This document shows positions 34,982 to 37,006 of a stretch of 37,006 bases of DNA, piece after piece (within the stretch, counting starts at the first letter, position 1; the number at the start of each line of letters is the position of its first letter). This DNA comes from Deltaproteobacteria bacterium (GTDB lineage: Bacteria > Desulfobacterota > Dissulfuribacteria > Dissulfuribacterales > QOAL01). Position numbers and translations under genes: made by a program. Location: positions 1 to 37,006 of the forward strand of contig JALWNK010000056.1 in the NCBI GenBank assembly GCA_026995935.1. Reading direction: 5' to 3'. The notes beneath the pieces were generated by a model, which saw only the letters and a list, made by a program, of their open reading frames with translations, did no database searches and was not told the origin of the DNA.

Positions 34982-35991
34982 AATTCCTTTCCGTAGTGCT
35001 CTTCATAGTAGGAGCGGTACTGGCCTGAAAGGATCCTTTTCCACCACTTCCTGTTATCAAGGTACCACCTGACCGTCCTTTCCATGCCCGTTTCAAAGTC
35101 GATTTCTGGTTTCCAGGACAGCTCCTTCTGGGCATGGTGGATGTCCATGGCGTAGCGTCTGTCATGGCCTGGGCGGTCGGTCACGAATTCTATGAGGTCT
35201 CTGGGCCTTTTAAGAAGCCGCAGTATTGTCTCTACCACCTCAAGATTTGTAAGCTCACAGTTTCCTCCAAGGTTGTAAATAGAGCCTGAAGTTCCCTTTT
35301 CTAGTGCGGCAAGCACCCCTCGGCAGTGGTCTTCGACGTATATCCAGTCACGGATATTTTGCCCGTCTCCATAGATTGGAAGGGATCTTCCCTCAAGGCA
35401 ATTTATTATCATGAGGGGTATGAGTTTTTCAGGAAACTGAAAAGGGCCGTAATTGTTTGAGCACCTTGTGATTACAACGGGAAGGCCAAAGGTCTTCCAT
35501 GCGGCCCTGCAAAGAAGGTCTGCAGAGGCCTTTGAGGCAGAATAGGGGCTGTTGGGCAAAAGGTGGTTGCTCTCTGTAAAGGGAGGGTCGTCTTCAGAAA
35601 GGCTGCCGTACACCTCGTCTGTTGATACGTGCAGAAAGGGACCCTTGCAGCCTGCTTTTCTGAAACAGTCAAGAAGTACCTGGGTGCCAAGGACGTTTGT
35701 TACAATAAAGGGCCTTGCACTCTTTATGGAGCGGTCAACATGGCTTTCAGCGGCAAAGTTTACAACTGCATCCACCTCCTTCATGATTGTTGAGACGAGC
35801 TCGGCATCCTCTATCCTGCCTCGAACAAACCTGTATCGTGGATTATCCTCCACTTCCTTCAGGTTTTCCAGATTTCCGGCGTAGGTCAGGGCATCAAGGT
35901 TTATGACGTTATAATCTTGCTCCCTCAGAAGAAGGCGTACGAAATTTGTGCCTATAAAACCGCAGCCGCCTGTTACCAGAATGTTTTTCAT
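34978..35991 (-). CDS. rfbB: dTDP-glucose 4,6-dehydratase
   Basis: 337 aa. ILVTGGCGFIGTNFVRLLLR binds NAD; HVSTDEVYGSLSEDDPPFTE carries the active-site Thr-Asp-Glu and YSASKASADLL the YxxxK pair; YGDGQNIRDWIYVEDHCRGV closes the family pattern. Complete and of normal length. Second step of dTDP-rhamnose synthesis, followed in operon by rfbD. Confidence 0.97.
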   Translation of the reverse strand: MKNILVTGGCGFIGTNFVRLLLREQDYNVINLDALTYAGNLENLKEVEDNPRYRFVRGRIEDAELVSTIMKEVDAVVNFAAESHVDRSIKSARPFIVTNVLGTQVLLDCFRKAGCKGPFLHVSTDEVYGSLSEDDPPFTESNHLLPNSPYSASKASADLLCRAAWKTFGLPVVITRCSNNYGPFQFPEKLIPLMIINCLEGRSLPIYGDGQNIRDWIYVEDHCRGVLAALEKGTSGSIYNLGGNCELTNLEVVETILRLLKRPRDLIEFVTDRPGHDRRYAMDIHHAQKELSWKPEIDFETGMERTVRWYLDNRKWWKRILSGQYRSYYEEHYGKEL

Positions 35992-36022
35992 GTCCAGGTT
36001 CCCTTTTTGTCATGTTTTGTCA

Positions 36023-37006
36023 TTAAAGGTTCAGGCCAAATTCCAGGGAATCTATGGTTTCTATGTCTGGCGGGTAGTTTTCCCTGAAGAACTCCACCAC
36101 CTTGTCCCTGACCTGGTTAGCGGATTCCAGGCCAAGGAGTTCTGAGACAAAGCGAGCGCATTCCTCCTGGTTGCTCTGTCTTATGATCTTTTTTATCTTT
36201 GGTATTGCCATGGCGTTCATGCTTAGTTCGTCAAGTCCCATGCCAAGAAGTATTGGCACGTAAAGGGGCTCTCCAGCCATCTCGCCGCACATGCCAACCT
36301 CTATGTTCTCCCTGTGTCCTGAATCCACGGTCATCTTTATCATTCTGAGCACCCCAGGGTGAAGAGGTTCATAGAGATGGCATACCGCCTCGTTGACCCT
36401 GTCTATGGCAAGGGAGTACTGGATGAGGTCGTTGGTTCCGATGCTGAAAAAGTCCGCCTCCCTGGCCAGGATGTCTGCAGTCAGGACTGCAGTTGGCACC
36501 TCTATCATGATGCCTGCCTTTATGTCCCTGTTAAAGTCTTTTCCCTCTTGGTCAAGTTCGTCCATTATCTGAGCAAGGAGCCTCTTTACCTGTATCATTT
36601 CGCCCTTTCCAGAGACCATTGGAAAAAGGAGTCGGAGGTCTCCAAAGACGCTTGCCCTGAGAATGGCCCTCAGCTGCGCCCTGAAAAGGCCCTTTTCATG
36701 CAGGCAGAACCTTATGGCCCTGAGCCCCAGGGCAGGGTTTATCTCCTCTTCGCAGCAAAGGTCTGAGGCAAGCTTGTCTCCCCCTATGTCAAGGGTCCTG
36801 ATGGTTACAGGGTGGGGTTTCAGCCTTTCTACCACCTCCTTGTAGGCAAGAAAGAGCTGATCTTCTGTAGGCAGGGTCTTTGACGTCATGTAGAGAAACT
36901 CTGTCCTGAAAAGCCCCACACCCTCTGCCCCGTGCTGGATGACTATCGGGATCTCCTCCACAAGCTCCATGTTGGCCATAACCTTTATACGGTAGCCGTC
37001 TGTGGT
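36023..37006 (-). CDS. PEP-protein phosphotransferase (PTS enzyme I / PtsP type), C-terminal part
   Basis: Open to the window edge, so only the last 327 residues are seen, the PEP-binding TIM barrel. GVGLFRTEFLYMTSKTLPTE, RTLDIGGDKLASDL, NPALGLRAIRFCL, MIEVPTAVLTADILAREADF then FSIGTNDLIQYSLAIDRVN, and GMCGEMAGEPLYVPILLGMG are the signature blocks. Whether it is PtsI or the GAF-containing PtsP cannot be told without the N-terminus. It ends 31 bases before rfbB on the same strand. Confidence 0.95.
   Translation of the reverse strand, partial: TTDGYRIKVMANMELVEEIPIVIQHGAEGVGLFRTEFLYMTSKTLPTEDQLFLAYKEVVERLKPHPVTIRTLDIGGDKLASDLCCEEEINPALGLRAIRFCLHEKGLFRAQLRAILRASVFGDLRLLFPMVSGKGEMIQVKRLLAQIMDELDQEGKDFNRDIKAGIMIEVPTAVLTADILAREADFFSIGTNDLIQYSLAIDRVNEAVCHLYEPLHPGVLRMIKMTVDSGHRENIEVGMCGEMAGEPLYVPILLGMGLDELSMNAMAIPKIKKIIRQSNQEECARFVSELLGLESANQVRDKVVEFFRENYPPDIETIDSLEFGLNL

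Overview
The window looks like chromosome from an anaerobic Gram-negative bacterium of the Desulfobacterota (deltaproteobacterial) type. The signs are a multiheme c-type cytochrome, indolepyruvate:ferredoxin oxidoreductase, an LptF/LptG pair, dTDP-rhamnose genes, a chemoreceptor with a CZB domain and a type I-C CRISPR-Cas locus. This placement is inference from gene content; there is no rRNA to confirm it.

Region 1 (1-3004, + strand): the 3' part of iorA, then iorB, a small lipoprotein and scpB. IorA stops without the usual C-terminal ferredoxin domain.

Region 2 (3005-5998) is a mosaic accessory island. It holds four paralogous small acidic proteins that share the C-terminal core DEDDPNQPFEKWWWHL (three on +, one on -). 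The 3' sides of three copies carry decayed pieces of the neighbouring CRISPR repeat. The island also holds a PIN/AbrB toxin-antitoxin pair, a hairpin-rich stretch that resembles a HEARO (omega-RNA) or group II intron RNA, and a second intron-like scrap. I do not recognise the WWWHL family. Its physical interleaving with CRISPR repeat debris makes it the best candidate here for an undescribed system.

Region 3 (5999-15153, all - strand): a type I-C CRISPR-Cas locus. Order from the promoter is cas3-cas5c-cas8c-cas7c-[hairpin]-hicB-hicA-cas4-cas1-cas2-leader-array (9 identical 32-nt repeats, 8 spacers). A HicBA toxin-antitoxin pair sits inside the operon, and hicA overlaps cas4. The array is transcribed toward the fourth WWWHL copy.

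Region 4 (15161-18031, - strand): an EamA transporter, a predicted selenocysteine-containing 12-heme cytochrome and tRNA-Gly(GCC). The cytochrome has an in-frame TGA followed by a good bacterial SECIS-like hairpin.

Region 5 (18088-25440, - strand): a chemoreceptor with cache and CZB domains, then a tight operon vanZ-like / uracil-DNA glycosylase / NfeD protease / slipin / HDOD protein, then mazEF with a near-consensus promoter.

Region 6 (25477-29161, + strand): lysS, a LolC/E-type permease and a RimK-like ATP-grasp protein. Region 7 (29112-37006, - strand): a compact run of ptsI/ptsP-like (cut by the window edge), rfbB, rfbD, lptF, lptG, nth, a purine nucleoside phosphorylase and an MtaD-type amidohydrolase. 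These are mostly housekeeping envelope, repair and nucleoside-salvage genes.
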